Shown here piece after piece: positions 52,189 through 61,775 of a stretch of 64,000 bases of DNA. This stretch comes from Aliishimia sp039978895 (GTDB lineage Bacteria; Pseudomonadota; Alphaproteobacteria; Rhodobacterales; Rhodobacteraceae). Location: contig JBDWAL010000029.1 of the NCBI GenBank assembly GCA_039978895.1, positions 1 to 64,000 on the forward strand, in the 5' to 3' direction. The translations under genes were made by a program, and so were the position numbers. The notes beneath the pieces were generated by a model. That model was not told where the DNA came from. It did no database searches and saw nothing but the letters and a program-made list of their open reading frames with translations. Numbering within the stretch: position 1 is the first letter of the stretch; every line of letters begins with the position of its first letter.

Positions 52189-53123
52189 CGGCCCCATTGA
52201 TCCACATCGGATTTCACAAAACAGCTTCGACATTGCTGCAACGAAATTTATTCCTGCAAGAGGAACTGGGTTTCCATCTGCCGACCAAAGGCCGTGTTGG
52301 AATTCACCGCGCGTTTATTACTCGATTTGGCCTTGATCCCCTTCCAACTGACGCTGTCAGTGAGATGCAGGCTGAACAAAAAACTGCTTCCTCAAAAGGT
52401 GGTGCTTTGGTGCTGTCTCATGAGCGCTTGTCTGGTTACCCAGCCTCGGGCGGTTTTGACCAAGGACTGATTGCAGAACGCTTGAAGGAAGCGTTTCCAG
52501 ACGGAAAAATTGTCATGTTAATCCGTGAACAACGTCAAATGATCTATTCGATGTATCTTCAGACCATTACGGACGGCGGCACCTTGTCACTTGCCCGCTT
52601 TCTAAAACGACCAGAACCCATCCTTCTTCGCAAACCTGCGTTCGACTTAGGATACTACGAATACGATCGCGTGATCGCGAAGTATCAGAGCTTGTTTGGA
52701 CCTGAGAATGTCTGCGTAATCGCATTCGAACAGTTCAAACGTGACACCGACACACACGCGCGTGCTTTGGTTGACTTTGCTCTGGGACCTGAAGCCGCCT
52801 CACGGTATGTCGATGGCTGCCTTGATGCTCCGGTGAACAAAGCTCGTCCCCTCGCATTTCAAGCGCTACGTCGGCAACTCAATCGACTGATCCGCAATCA
52901 ACTCAATGAAAATGGACTATTGCCCATTCCAAACGAGTACATCGAATACGGGTTCCGAAAAATCATGCCAGTTTTCGAAGTGTTGCGCCCCTTCGACAGG
53001 GTGATCAAACAACGTCTAAAGGCCCATATCGCGAAGGCCTGCGATGGGCGTTACGCGGAATCTAACCGTCGCTTACAAGACCTGACCGGGTTGGATTTGG
53101 CCGCGCTAGGATATGACACATGA
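52185..53123 (+). CDS. Sulfotransferase domain protein
   Basis: A 312-residue sulfotransferase-like protein. The P-loop is HIGFHKTASTLLQRNLF (residues about 6-22), and the 3'-phosphate loop lies around IVMLIREQRQMIYSMYLQ. FGPENVCVIAFEQFKRD is the conserved strand-helix late in the domain. It is coupled by 4-base overlaps to the flippase gene and to a second sulfotransferase gene. Together they suggest sulfation of the exported polysaccharide. Target position and sugar unknown. Confidence 0.82.
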   Translation: MTAPLIHIGFHKTASTLLQRNLFLQEELGFHLPTKGRVGIHRAFITRFGLDPLPTDAVSEMQAEQKTASSKGGALVLSHERLSGYPASGGFDQGLIAERLKEAFPDGKIVMLIREQRQMIYSMYLQTITDGGTLSLARFLKRPEPILLRKPAFDLGYYEYDRVIAKYQSLFGPENVCVIAFEQFKRDTDTHARALVDFALGPEAASRYVDGCLDAPVNKARPLAFQALRRQLNRLIRNQLNENGLLPIPNEYIEYGFRKIMPVFEVLRPFDRVIKQRLKAHIAKACDGRYAESNRRLQDLTGLDLAALGYDT

Positions 53124-53914
53124 CACTTCCCAACTTCCTGCTAATCGGTGCAATGAAAGCCGGCACAACGACACTGTACGAAGACCTGACCCATGTACCC
53201 GGCGTTTACCTTCCGCCTGAAAAAGAACCAAACGACTTGGCCTCAAGCGACGTAGAAACAGACGACGGGCTGCAGCGTTATAAAGCCAAGTTTGCAGCAG
53301 GCGCACAGAATGTTGCACGTGGCGACGCCTCAACGGCGTATGCAAAACGCCCAACCTATGAAGGGGTGGCGGAACGCGCGCTGAAATTGCTTGGGCCGGA
53401 TGTGAAAATCCTATTTCTGACCCGTGATCCTATCAAACGTATTGTAAGCCAGTATCATCATTTGCATGGTTTAGGCCTAGAAACCCGAGGCTTCAACGAG
53501 GCGGTGCTGAACGACGAAAGCTATGTCGCCTACAGCCGGTACGAATGGCAGCTGGAAACGTGGCGCGCGGCCTTTGGCGCTGAGAACGTTCTGGTGTTGA
53601 GGTTTGAAGATTACATCGCTGACCGGCTAAACAACTTGCAGCAGGTCTGCGCTTTCATTGGTGTTGCCCCGCCAGAGGGTGTCGATGACACCCACCGCAA
53701 TGCCTCTGAAGGCAAACACGTGGTGAAAGATGGATCGGCCTGGGCACGTTTTGCGCATTCCAACTTCTATTTGTATCGTATCAAACCCCTGATCCCAACA
53801 TCAGCGCGCGACAAGATCAAAGCGATGCTCTTACCAAAGACCAAGAAATTGGATGAAGCGCTGACACAAGAGACACTTGCAGAGCTGCAACGTCGGTTAA
53901 ATCCTACGCAATAG
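53120..53914 (+). CDS. Sulfotransferase, heparan N-sulfotransferase-like
   Basis: A 264-residue sulfotransferase. The 5'-phosphosulfate loop is LIGAMKAGTTTLYEDL (residues about 6-21), the 3'-phosphate site KILFLTRDPIKRIVSQYHH, and FGAENVLVLRFEDYIADRLNNLQQVCAFIGV is the conserved end region. The KAGTT loop groups it with glycan sulfotransferases of the Sulfotransfer_1 type. It is the last gene of the rightward operon and its 3' end overlaps the convergent polymerase gene by 11 bases. It most likely modifies the locus's own polysaccharide. Confidence 0.88.
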   Translation: MTLPNFLLIGAMKAGTTTLYEDLTHVPGVYLPPEKEPNDLASSDVETDDGLQRYKAKFAAGAQNVARGDASTAYAKRPTYEGVAERALKLLGPDVKILFLTRDPIKRIVSQYHHLHGLGLETRGFNEAVLNDESYVAYSRYEWQLETWRAAFGAENVLVLRFEDYIADRLNNLQQVCAFIGVAPPEGVDDTHRNASEGKHVVKDGSAWARFAHSNFYLYRIKPLIPTSARDKIKAMLLPKTKKLDEALTQETLAELQRRLNPTQ

Positions 53915-55193
53915 TGGCGCGGTGCCGAGCGAGAGAGGCTTGCCGCTGGGCATCCTCTTCGTCCTCTTCGGATTTCGGCGCAACCGCAAACAATGCCAGA
54001 ACGATAGCGATGCAAATCCATTCCGGTAAGTTGTAGTTCCCACCGCTACCGCTGATCTGAGTTCGAAAGAGCGGCAGAACCAGAATAGCCAACAAACAAA
54101 TCTTCGCTGGTTCACCAATGTAAAACACCAATCGCTTCACATACAGCGTGACCAGGAACAGCTTGAAGCAGATCGCAATCGCGAGGCAAAACAGCCCGCC
54201 TTGAATCCATGCGCCAAGGAACAAATTGTGGACTTGGTGCTGCTTGTGACCGCCATAGTCATAGTAAAACCCAGCGCCATAGCCGAGCAATGGGCGATCG
54301 TTCACAAGACCCATAGCAATGTCGAACATCGAAATTCGCCCGTCTTCGCCCAAAGAGCTAAACCGCTCTTCAACGATCTGCGAAACTCCGCTGAAATTCG
54401 CGACATATGGCAAAAGAAGAATGGAAAGTACCAAACCCAAAGACGCGAACATCGTTGTCGCCGGGAACTTTCGAATAAGACCAAAACCCAAGGGCGAGAA
54501 AGCCAGCAATACAGTGATCGTCAAACTGCGGCTCACACTGATCAAGATGATCGATCCGGCGATAAACAAAGCTGTCCACGACAAAACACTGCGACGCGCC
54601 GTTGCTGCGGCCAACATGAACCCAATGTAAACAAATCCAAGCGAAGTATGGCGCAGAGCCACGCCCACTGTGTTTCCATCCAGTGATTCCGGGTTGTTGA
54701 ACAAGTTTCGGAACACCATGAATTGCAGAAGCCTTGGGTTGCCTGTCAGCAATGCGCGCGTGATGACCTCGACCAAGTTGACGCCTTTAGCGGCTAGAGT
54801 AATCGCAGCGACACCAATGAAGAACAAGCTTGCAGAAGTTCCGGACCAGAACAAAAGGCGCATCAATTCGTCATGCTCATAAGTGGACAACAAGAACATG
54901 AAACCCAAAGCACAGACGAAATAGATGGTATATTTCAGGGTGAACACAAGCGTTCCGCCCCACAAGACCGACAAAAGCAGGATCGTCAGGTACGACCCGT
55001 ACAAAATGATGAACGGCAAAACAGCCCGCACCAGCTCCATTGAAACGCGGCCTTGGGAAAAGCGAAACCAGCCAATGGCGGCCGCGAGAAAAAATGGAGG
55101 GTGCATAGGCTTAAGGGCCAAGCCCACATCAAGCAACGTGATCCACTGTAAGGGACCAAGCGCAAATGTAAAAAAGACCGCGAGCCATGCCAT
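53904..55193 (-). CDS. Wzy/O-antigen-ligase-family polymerase
   Basis: A polytopic protein of 429 residues from ATG 55193 (467 if TTG 55307 is used; that lead has no good ribosome site). About ten to twelve hydrophobic spans, including MAWLAVFFTFALGPLQWITLL, LPFIILYGSYLTILLLSVLWG and FIAGSIILISVSRSLTITVLLAF. The large periplasmic loop holds ERFSSLGEDGRISMFDIAMGLVNDRPLLGYGAGFYYDY and HNLFLGAWIQGGLF, the O-antigen ligase/Wzy pattern. It should polymerise the repeat units. Last gene of the leftward manC-wzc-tailspike-wzy group. Confidence 0.82.
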   Translation of the reverse strand: MAWLAVFFTFALGPLQWITLLDVGLALKPMHPPFFLAAAIGWFRFSQGRVSMELVRAVLPFIILYGSYLTILLLSVLWGGTLVFTLKYTIYFVCALGFMFLLSTYEHDELMRLLFWSGTSASLFFIGVAAITLAAKGVNLVEVITRALLTGNPRLLQFMVFRNLFNNPESLDGNTVGVALRHTSLGFVYIGFMLAAATARRSVLSWTALFIAGSIILISVSRSLTITVLLAFSPLGFGLIRKFPATTMFASLGLVLSILLLPYVANFSGVSQIVEERFSSLGEDGRISMFDIAMGLVNDRPLLGYGAGFYYDYGGHKQHQVHNLFLGAWIQGGLFCLAIAICFKLFLVTLYVKRLVFYIGEPAKICLLAILVLPLFRTQISGSGGNYNLPEWICIAIVLALFAVAPKSEEDEEDAQRQASLARHRATIA

Positions 55194-55281
55194 ATCCTGT
55201 CTTACGCGCAGCGGGCAGTAAATGCCACAGATGAGTCCTGCGGCATTTACCTGATTTTTTAAGAAAGAAGCGGGTTTTTGC

Positions 55282-57777
55282 TTAAACTGACAGAACTTTT
55301 TGCACAATAAAGCGACTCACGGTAAGGGCTGCACTGCTCGCGCACTGCAATCCGATCCGATCAGCTGTTGATCCCGCAGGAACGTCTAAGAAGACGACCT
55401 TGCGACCCGTACCCGCCAAATGTTCAAAACTTGCCGTGACCGTACCGGGTGTACCGCCTGCACTGTCAAACAATGCCACAGTGCAAGTACCAGATGTGAA
55501 GCTGTCCACAGTGACGTCGACACGAAGACGTTCACCCGCAGAAATAGGCACCGGAGCATACCAGTTTCCGACACCACCGGGTACTTTTACAGCCGTCCCA
55601 CCTGTCGCGGCCTGACAGTTTCCAGTTCGGCTAATGCCGGTCATGTCGTCATCATTGCGCAGATTTGACCCGGCTTCAAAGCCGCCTCTTTGCCCCACAG
55701 TATAAGCTTCCTGGGTGCCAACTTTGCCAATCATGTATTGGGTACGCCCGTCGGTGCAACTTAAAGACACGTTGTAACCTTCCCCAAGACAACCTGTGTT
55801 GTTTTGCCATGTGCCCAGATGATCACTCTCCAGATCGATCACACGCACAGGCTGACTTTTGCTCCACGCGCCACGGGATGCACGCACTGTTAGATCAACC
55901 AAACAATCACCAAAACTGACGCCCGGATCCACAAGATTGGACACGCCAACGATTGCCTTCAATTCATCGTTATCGATGGATCTGTCATGCAGGTTTGCGA
56001 TAACCGCCGTTTCTGCCAAGCCCGTCAAAATCACTGCGGTGTTGTAACGCGCACCGAGCAAACCGTCGGATAACTTCAGACTTTGACAGTCCAGTACCGC
56101 TTGATTGTGTAAGCGGATCGGTGTGTCATGACATTCCTCAGCATACACATGCTGAGCCACAAGGCTGGCATTAGACAAAAGCAAGGACGGCGGGTTGATA
56201 ACAAAAACCGCATTCGTCAGAGTCCGCTCCGGAGCAGATTCCAATGTTAGCGTTGTCCCGTTCCGCGCTGCAATTCTCGAGACGAATGGGATCGAATTGG
56301 TATCTCCGAAGTCACGGTTTGCATCTTCGACACAAATTATATCCCCTTCTGAAATATAGGGGCTACCGACAGATAACGTTGCGGTCGTCGATCCTGCAGT
56401 CGTGAAAAGTGTCTGAGGCTCCTTGTCTTTTTCGAAGTTCAGCCCGTTTAAGAAAATCGAGTTACACACAAAATCCGTCCGGATTGTGCCATTATTTTCA
56501 TTTCTTGTAAGCCGGACATTGTTCCAATTTCCGTCATCAAACGCATTGCCCGATGAACCACCATTTATCGCATTTAGGCAGAATTGGATTTTAAGGTAAC
56601 GCACCGACCACCGTGTATAAGGTAGGATGTTGGCAGCAGATCCACGCTGATCCCCTTGCCACAAACCTTGCCCACACCCAAGAATAGACAGACCGTCCCA
56701 AATCATGTCTGCACTAGAATTTTCTGATGCTGTGATTGCGATAAGGGCGTCTGGGATAAATGCTCGGTTTGACATGCCCATGTTGCCGGGCGAAATGCCT
56801 CTGATGTTCAACAGGCCAGTGTTCACGGACGACGTGCAGTCCTTCGTGTCAAATAACGTGTATTTGCCACTTGGCTGAGGTGTGGTCGAACCGTCTGGAT
56901 TGAACATGACTTCTGTCAAAGTCGTTACATCTGAACCAACCCAAAGAAGTTGCGTGTTGCCCCAGTCCCAGTTGTACGTTCCACCCGGTGCGATCGTTCC
57001 GGTAAGTCGATAATCCCCAGACGAGCGGCCCGGACGGTCAAACGTTGCAGAAAATTGCAACGCAGCATTCACCGCGTATGTGGCGTCGACACTAAGGTCG
57101 CTGGCAAAATGCTCGGGCGTCACGATCCCTTCTGGCTGCCAGCCCGGCAGATCGTCCGGTCCGTCCAGATAGCTCGCCCCAACATACATGTATTGACGTG
57201 CGGCTACCGTTTGTGAGTGACCCTCGGGTGGTATCCAGCCGCGCGCGACCGCATCTACGAATTTTGAGCGTGACGAAAATTTGTACCGTTCATAGACCTT
57301 GACGCCACCTGCTGTGATTTCATGGTGATCCGTTGCTGTTTCGTCGGCGACTTCGTAACCATAGTTAGAGTCCGTCACGCGTAAAATTTCGCCAACAACC
57401 ACACGAGAATAAACTTGCGCTGTCGAGTACGAAAGGCTGGCATCAGATAGCAAAGCAGGCAATGTCAGGAATTCGCGCTGACCAGCTGAGTTTTGGGTGA
57501 CATGCGCAACCGTCACTTCTTGCTGCACCATAATTAGCTTTTCGGTTTGTGACCGCAAAACCAATTTGTATACGCCGTCCACAAGATAAGCTGGCGCAAA
57601 ATTGCCGTTGTGATCAGCCTCCAACGGATTGGCCGTCGAAGTCGTTAAATCTGAATCCTCAAACAGCGGTACGAAGACTTCACTGTTTAATGCAAAAACA
57701 TATAGCCGCCCATTGACGACGGGGTTCTCAGGATACCCCGGAACTTGAAGTGGGTCGTGGACATTTAAAATACTCAT
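55282..57777 (-). CDS. Phage-tailspike-like beta-helix protein in the EPS locus
   Basis: An 831-residue protein with a phage-type modular layout. Residues about 14-75 (GYPENPVVNGRLYVF, PLFEDSDLTTSTANPLEAD, FAPAYLVDGVYKLVLRS) look like the particle-binding head of tail fibres and spikes. From about 225 a pectate-lyase-like start (SVDATYAVNAALQFSATF, YRLTGTIAPGGTYNW) leads into several hundred residues of short strands as in a right-handed beta-helix. A jelly-roll-like end (about 735-831) finishes it. No signal peptide. GGAG lies 7 bases before ATG 57777. It sits between the Wzc- and Wzy-type genes, in the position where an EPS-cutting or EPS-binding enzyme would be useful. Confidence 0.72.
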   Translation of the reverse strand: MSILNVHDPLQVPGYPENPVVNGRLYVFALNSEVFVPLFEDSDLTTSTANPLEADHNGNFAPAYLVDGVYKLVLRSQTEKLIMVQQEVTVAHVTQNSAGQREFLTLPALLSDASLSYSTAQVYSRVVVGEILRVTDSNYGYEVADETATDHHEITAGGVKVYERYKFSSRSKFVDAVARGWIPPEGHSQTVAARQYMYVGASYLDGPDDLPGWQPEGIVTPEHFASDLSVDATYAVNAALQFSATFDRPGRSSGDYRLTGTIAPGGTYNWDWGNTQLLWVGSDVTTLTEVMFNPDGSTTPQPSGKYTLFDTKDCTSSVNTGLLNIRGISPGNMGMSNRAFIPDALIAITASENSSADMIWDGLSILGCGQGLWQGDQRGSAANILPYTRWSVRYLKIQFCLNAINGGSSGNAFDDGNWNNVRLTRNENNGTIRTDFVCNSIFLNGLNFEKDKEPQTLFTTAGSTTATLSVGSPYISEGDIICVEDANRDFGDTNSIPFVSRIAARNGTTLTLESAPERTLTNAVFVINPPSLLLSNASLVAQHVYAEECHDTPIRLHNQAVLDCQSLKLSDGLLGARYNTAVILTGLAETAVIANLHDRSIDNDELKAIVGVSNLVDPGVSFGDCLVDLTVRASRGAWSKSQPVRVIDLESDHLGTWQNNTGCLGEGYNVSLSCTDGRTQYMIGKVGTQEAYTVGQRGGFEAGSNLRNDDDMTGISRTGNCQAATGGTAVKVPGGVGNWYAPVPISAGERLRVDVTVDSFTSGTCTVALFDSAGGTPGTVTASFEHLAGTGRKVVFLDVPAGSTADRIGLQCASSAALTVSRFIVQKVLSV

Positions 57778-57925
57778 TGGGCGCTCCTTGCGAAAAAGCC
57801 TGAGTCATGACAGGGGCCATGACCATTGCTCGCAAGGAAGATGACAATGATTGGTAAATTTGGGCTGGCGTCAGCGTGCGGTGGCAGTAACACGAGGTTA
57901 CCGCATCGCACACCGCGTTAAGGCT

Positions 57926-60082
57926 TTAGTTGGTGTAGTACTTGGAGCCATAGGCTGAGTAGGTGCCGTATTTGTCGCCATACCCATAGCGTCGCATGCC
58001 ACGCAGACTAATTTGGTTAAGCACCAAACCACTGACTTGAGTGTTTACACTTTCAAACTGACGTAACGCATCGATAACCGCTGGCTTGATGGTTTTGTCC
58101 CAATGCACAACAAAAACGATAGCATCCGTGTTCTGCGAAATGATCCTCGCATCCGGCACAACCAGAACAGGCGGCGTGTCGATGATAACGTGGTCATATT
58201 GCTCGCGCGCTTTCTGAAGCAACTCCGCGAATTTCAACGAGGAAAACAGGTCAGCTGCGTTCTCAGTGGACGTGTCCGCTAGAAGAACATCACACCCAAC
58301 GCGGTCTTCCCGGACAACAACGTCTTCCAGAAGGCTGCCTTCGGATAGGACGCTGACAAGACCTTTGGCGTTTTCGTGCCTCATATATTGACCAAACACG
58401 CGTCGACGCACGTCGCCTTCAACCAACAGGACTTTCTTGCCCATCTTGCTCATGTTTTGCGCCAAAGCCAAAGCAACGGTCGTTTTGCCTTCGCCTGGGA
58501 AAGATGAGCAGGTCATGATAACTTGCGGCGGCGTATCGACATTTGACAGTAGAACCGAAGTTCGCAAGTTTCGAACCGCTTCAGCCGCTGCAGAAGTTGG
58601 TTTCTCAGCGAGATATGACAAAGCATCTTTGCGTTTGCGAATTGGTAGCAGGGGCAGTTGTCCGATCACAGGATAGTTCGTGATCCGCTCTAATTCATCC
58701 GCAGCGCGGAAGGTATTTTTGCGGGCTTCGCGCAAAAGCACAATCCCAGAAGACAGCATGAACCCGATCAAGAAGCTGACAGCCAGTAAGAGTGGCTTAC
58801 GCGGAGATGCAGGGAATCCCGGAATAACAGCATCCGACAATACCCGGCTATCTGCTTGCTGAACGCCCTGCTGCGCTGATGTTTCTTTTAACCGCGACAG
58901 AAAATATTCGTACAACAACCGGCTGGCTTCTGCTTCGCGTGTCAATTGCTGCAACTCGATCAGATCTGCGCTTTGGCTGTCAATTTGGCGCTGCAGTTCA
59001 ACTTGTGATGTCGAAAGCGCTGCAATCTGAGTTTCGCTACGTTGCAGTTCCAAATTTGCACGGGCAACAATCTGACTAAAACGCGTGTCAAACAAGGTGA
59101 TGATGCCTTCTTGCTCGATCCGCGAAATCAAACGTTGCAACTGGGGGTCGTTGGTGGCTTCCAGTTTCTCTTGCGGAGTTTGCAATGCAGCCAAGCTTTG
59201 AACGCGTTCAAAGCTGATTTCCCGGACAACTTCTGTGTCCGAGATACGCGTCCGCAGATCCTTCAACTGGACCTCTAAAGAGGTCAGCGCCTCTGGGCTA
59301 ACCAGATCCGTACCGGCACGAAAACTCTTCGCCGTGCTCTCAGCGGTTTCCAACGAGACTTGCAGTTCGGCAACCCGTTCAGATAGCCACTTCGTCGCTT
59401 GTTCGGTTGCATCGAATTTAACTTCGAGTTGATTGAGGATGTACAATTCCACAATCGTATCGGCGATCGCTGCTGACTTGCGCGGATCCGTTGTTTCGAC
59501 GGTGACTTGGAACACGAGGCTCAACGGGACGTTGCGAATGGTGATGATCTCCAAGAGGCCATCAATTGTCGCATTGCGCTGCCGCATCAAGCGCACAGCA
59601 TCATCGGAGGAAGGTGCCGCCCGCTCAAGACCGATAGCTTCAATCACTTGGTCTTTCACGAAATCCAGCATGTTGTCTTCAGCCAGCATTGGATTGAATT
59701 CAACGTCTTCAACCAATTTCAACTCGTCTACGACTTTGCCCAATAAGGATCGGCTTTGCAGAACTTGGACTTCTGTGGCGATTGCCGAGGAATCTGCTGG
59801 CAAACCGCTAACCACACTTTCAATGTCCACGACTTGCTGTTGCTGTGTGTTCAGCATCACGACTGCAGTAGATTTGAATTTGGGCGTGGCACCCACATAC
59901 GCATAGTAACCGCCAGCAAGTACCGCGAGGCTGGTCAAAAAGACGATTACGAACTTGCCGCGCCACAAAGTGCGCAGCAACATATTCATGTTCACGACAC
60001 CGCCCTGTGCATTGTCGGCATCCAATTGGCGCGTATCAACATCGATAGCGCCGATGCGCTTTGCCTGCAGTGTTTTGTTCAT
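57926..60082 (-). CDS. Wzc/ExoP-type chain-length regulator and tyrosine autokinase
   Basis: A 718-residue inner-membrane protein. An N-terminal membrane helix (FVIVFLTSLAVLAGGYYAYVG) is followed by the Wzz domain and long periplasmic coiled coils (about 200-410), a second membrane helix (PLLLAVSFLIGFMLSSGIVLL), and a cytoplasmic BY-kinase domain with Walker A CSSFPGEGKTTVAL, Walker A' VLLVEGDVRR and VIIDTPPVL. The tail is tyrosine-rich (YGYGDKYGTYSAYGSKYY), the autophosphorylation cluster. It works with the Wza-type exporter and polymerase to control length and export. No low-molecular-weight phosphatase (Wzb) gene is in the window. Confidence 0.92.
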   Translation of the reverse strand: MNKTLQAKRIGAIDVDTRQLDADNAQGGVVNMNMLLRTLWRGKFVIVFLTSLAVLAGGYYAYVGATPKFKSTAVVMLNTQQQQVVDIESVVSGLPADSSAIATEVQVLQSRSLLGKVVDELKLVEDVEFNPMLAEDNMLDFVKDQVIEAIGLERAAPSSDDAVRLMRQRNATIDGLLEIITIRNVPLSLVFQVTVETTDPRKSAAIADTIVELYILNQLEVKFDATEQATKWLSERVAELQVSLETAESTAKSFRAGTDLVSPEALTSLEVQLKDLRTRISDTEVVREISFERVQSLAALQTPQEKLEATNDPQLQRLISRIEQEGIITLFDTRFSQIVARANLELQRSETQIAALSTSQVELQRQIDSQSADLIELQQLTREAEASRLLYEYFLSRLKETSAQQGVQQADSRVLSDAVIPGFPASPRKPLLLAVSFLIGFMLSSGIVLLREARKNTFRAADELERITNYPVIGQLPLLPIRKRKDALSYLAEKPTSAAAEAVRNLRTSVLLSNVDTPPQVIMTCSSFPGEGKTTVALALAQNMSKMGKKVLLVEGDVRRRVFGQYMRHENAKGLVSVLSEGSLLEDVVVREDRVGCDVLLADTSTENAADLFSSLKFAELLQKAREQYDHVIIDTPPVLVVPDARIISQNTDAIVFVVHWDKTIKPAVIDALRQFESVNTQVSGLVLNQISLRGMRRYGYGDKYGTYSAYGSKYYTN

Positions 60083-60159
60083 GTCAGCCCCAACCCATCT
60101 TCTTCACACTTAACCACACTGGGCAGACGCCCAAATGCACTCGTTAGCGCGGTCCATTT

Positions 60160-61593
60160 CTAACCGCGCGAATAAACATCCTCGTAGCGCACAATGTCGT
60201 CTTCACCGACATAGGCACCAGTTTGAACCTCGATCAGAACCATCGGGACACGTCCCGGATTCTCCATTCGGTGTACAGCTCCCAATGGTATATAGACGCT
60301 TTCGTTCTCTGTGACGAGTTTGACGTCTTCGTCCACAGTTACCTTCGCCGTACCTTCCACAACGATCCAGTGCTCGGAACGATGGAAATGGCTTTGCAAA
60401 CTCAGCGACGCCCCCGGATGCACAAGGATACGCTTCACTTGGAATCGATCGCCAACGACGAGGCTTTCAAACCAACCCCAAGGGCGATGGTCCTTTGGAA
60501 AGGCAACGGCTTGTTCCGCGCCCTTGGCCTTCAACGCTGAAACCGCTTTCTTCACTTCTTGCGCCCGCGACATGTCCGCCACCAGCACCGCATCGTTCAT
60601 GGCCACAACCATGATGTTCTCAAGCCCGATGCCAACAACTTCCAGCCGCTCGCTTTCGGACCGCAACAAAGAGTTGCTACATTCAATCGCCGTCGCACTT
60701 TCAGAGGTGACAACGCCGTTTTCATCGGGCCCACTTTCGCGCCAGACAGCATCCCAACCACCAAGGTCTGACCATGCGGACGCAAATGGAACCACAGACA
60801 AGTTTTCCGCGTGCTCCATGACCGCGTAGTCAATGGAAATATCTTCAGCTTGCGACCATGGTTCTGCTGCTAGTCGCAAGAAACCCAAATCAACTTTCGC
60901 GTCACCCAAAGCCGCCTTGACCGGGGCCACCAATTGTTTCGCGTGCGCTTCAAACGCCGCGATGATGTCCTTGGCTGCGAATAGAAACAGACCGGCATTC
61001 CACATGAATGTTCCAGCAGCTACCATCTCAACGGCTTTGTCCGCGTCAGGTTTTTCCACAAACCGCGATAGCTTCACTGGCGCGCCAGAAGACTCCGGTT
61101 GAGCCGATAATTCAAGATAGCCATAGGCCGTTTCCGCGTGAGTGGGAGCAATCCCAAACGTCACAAGGTCGCCTTGCCGTACGGCTGCAACGCCTTTGGC
61201 GACAGAGGCGCGGAAAGCATCTGCGTCTGGAACGACATGGTCAGACGGTGCGACCAACAAAATGGACTCGGGGTCATTTTCAACGGCATGCAAGGCCGCC
61301 GCAAGAATAGCAGGTGCTGTATTGCGACCTTCGGGTTCGATCAGGATCGCACCAGGATCGATACCGATGGCTTGCAATTGCTCTGTAACAATGAAGCGAA
61401 AGTCGGAGTTGGTCAGCACCACTGGGTCTGCAAAAGACACCTCCGCTGTGTCACCCGACAAACGTTTCGCAGCCGCTTGAAACAATGTTTCTTCGCCCAT
61501 CAAGGGTACGAATTGTTTCGGGTAGCTCTTTCGGGACAAGGGCCAAAGCCGCGTACCAGATCCGCCACATAGCAAAACAGGAACAATCTTCAT
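60160..61593 (-). CDS. manC: Mannose-1-phosphate guanylyltransferase/mannose-6-phosphate isomerase
   Basis: A 477-residue bifunctional enzyme of the ManC/AlgA type. The N-terminal nucleotidyltransferase has VPVLLCGGSGTRLWPLSRKSYPKQFV and the FVEKPD motif; the C-terminal cupin isomerase domain has RPWGWFESLVVGDRFQVKRI, HPGASLSLQSHFHRSEHWIVVEGTA and the metal-binding histidines. It makes GDP-mannose for Gmd and Fcl. It leads the leftward operon manC-wzc-tailspike-wzy. The start ATG 61593 opens directly into the conserved motif. Confidence 0.94.
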   Translation of the reverse strand: MKIVPVLLCGGSGTRLWPLSRKSYPKQFVPLMGEETLFQAAAKRLSGDTAEVSFADPVVLTNSDFRFIVTEQLQAIGIDPGAILIEPEGRNTAPAILAAALHAVENDPESILLVAPSDHVVPDADAFRASVAKGVAAVRQGDLVTFGIAPTHAETAYGYLELSAQPESSGAPVKLSRFVEKPDADKAVEMVAAGTFMWNAGLFLFAAKDIIAAFEAHAKQLVAPVKAALGDAKVDLGFLRLAAEPWSQAEDISIDYAVMEHAENLSVVPFASAWSDLGGWDAVWRESGPDENGVVTSESATAIECSNSLLRSESERLEVVGIGLENIMVVAMNDAVLVADMSRAQEVKKAVSALKAKGAEQAVAFPKDHRPWGWFESLVVGDRFQVKRILVHPGASLSLQSHFHRSEHWIVVEGTAKVTVDEDVKLVTENESVYIPLGAVHRMENPGRVPMVLIEVQTGAYVGEDDIVRYEDVYSRG

Positions 61594-61775
61594 AAATTAC
61601 TTTCTCCACACGTCGGGCGGGACTCATTTGCGTCCTGTTATCAGCTAGCTGCACAATAACAAGTCATGAGGTCCGTCAAGAGCCGGAACTTGCCGACACT
61701 TTCTCTAATTTCAGTTCAAAACTGCCACCAAAAGCAGCAATTACCAATGTTTCTTGGCCGGAAAAGGCCACCAAA

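Noticed and set aside
55194..55307. TTG start at 55307 for the Wzy-type protein
   Set aside because: The extra 38 residues overlap the tailspike-like gene, have no ribosome site, and precede an ATG (55193) that opens directly into the first membrane span.
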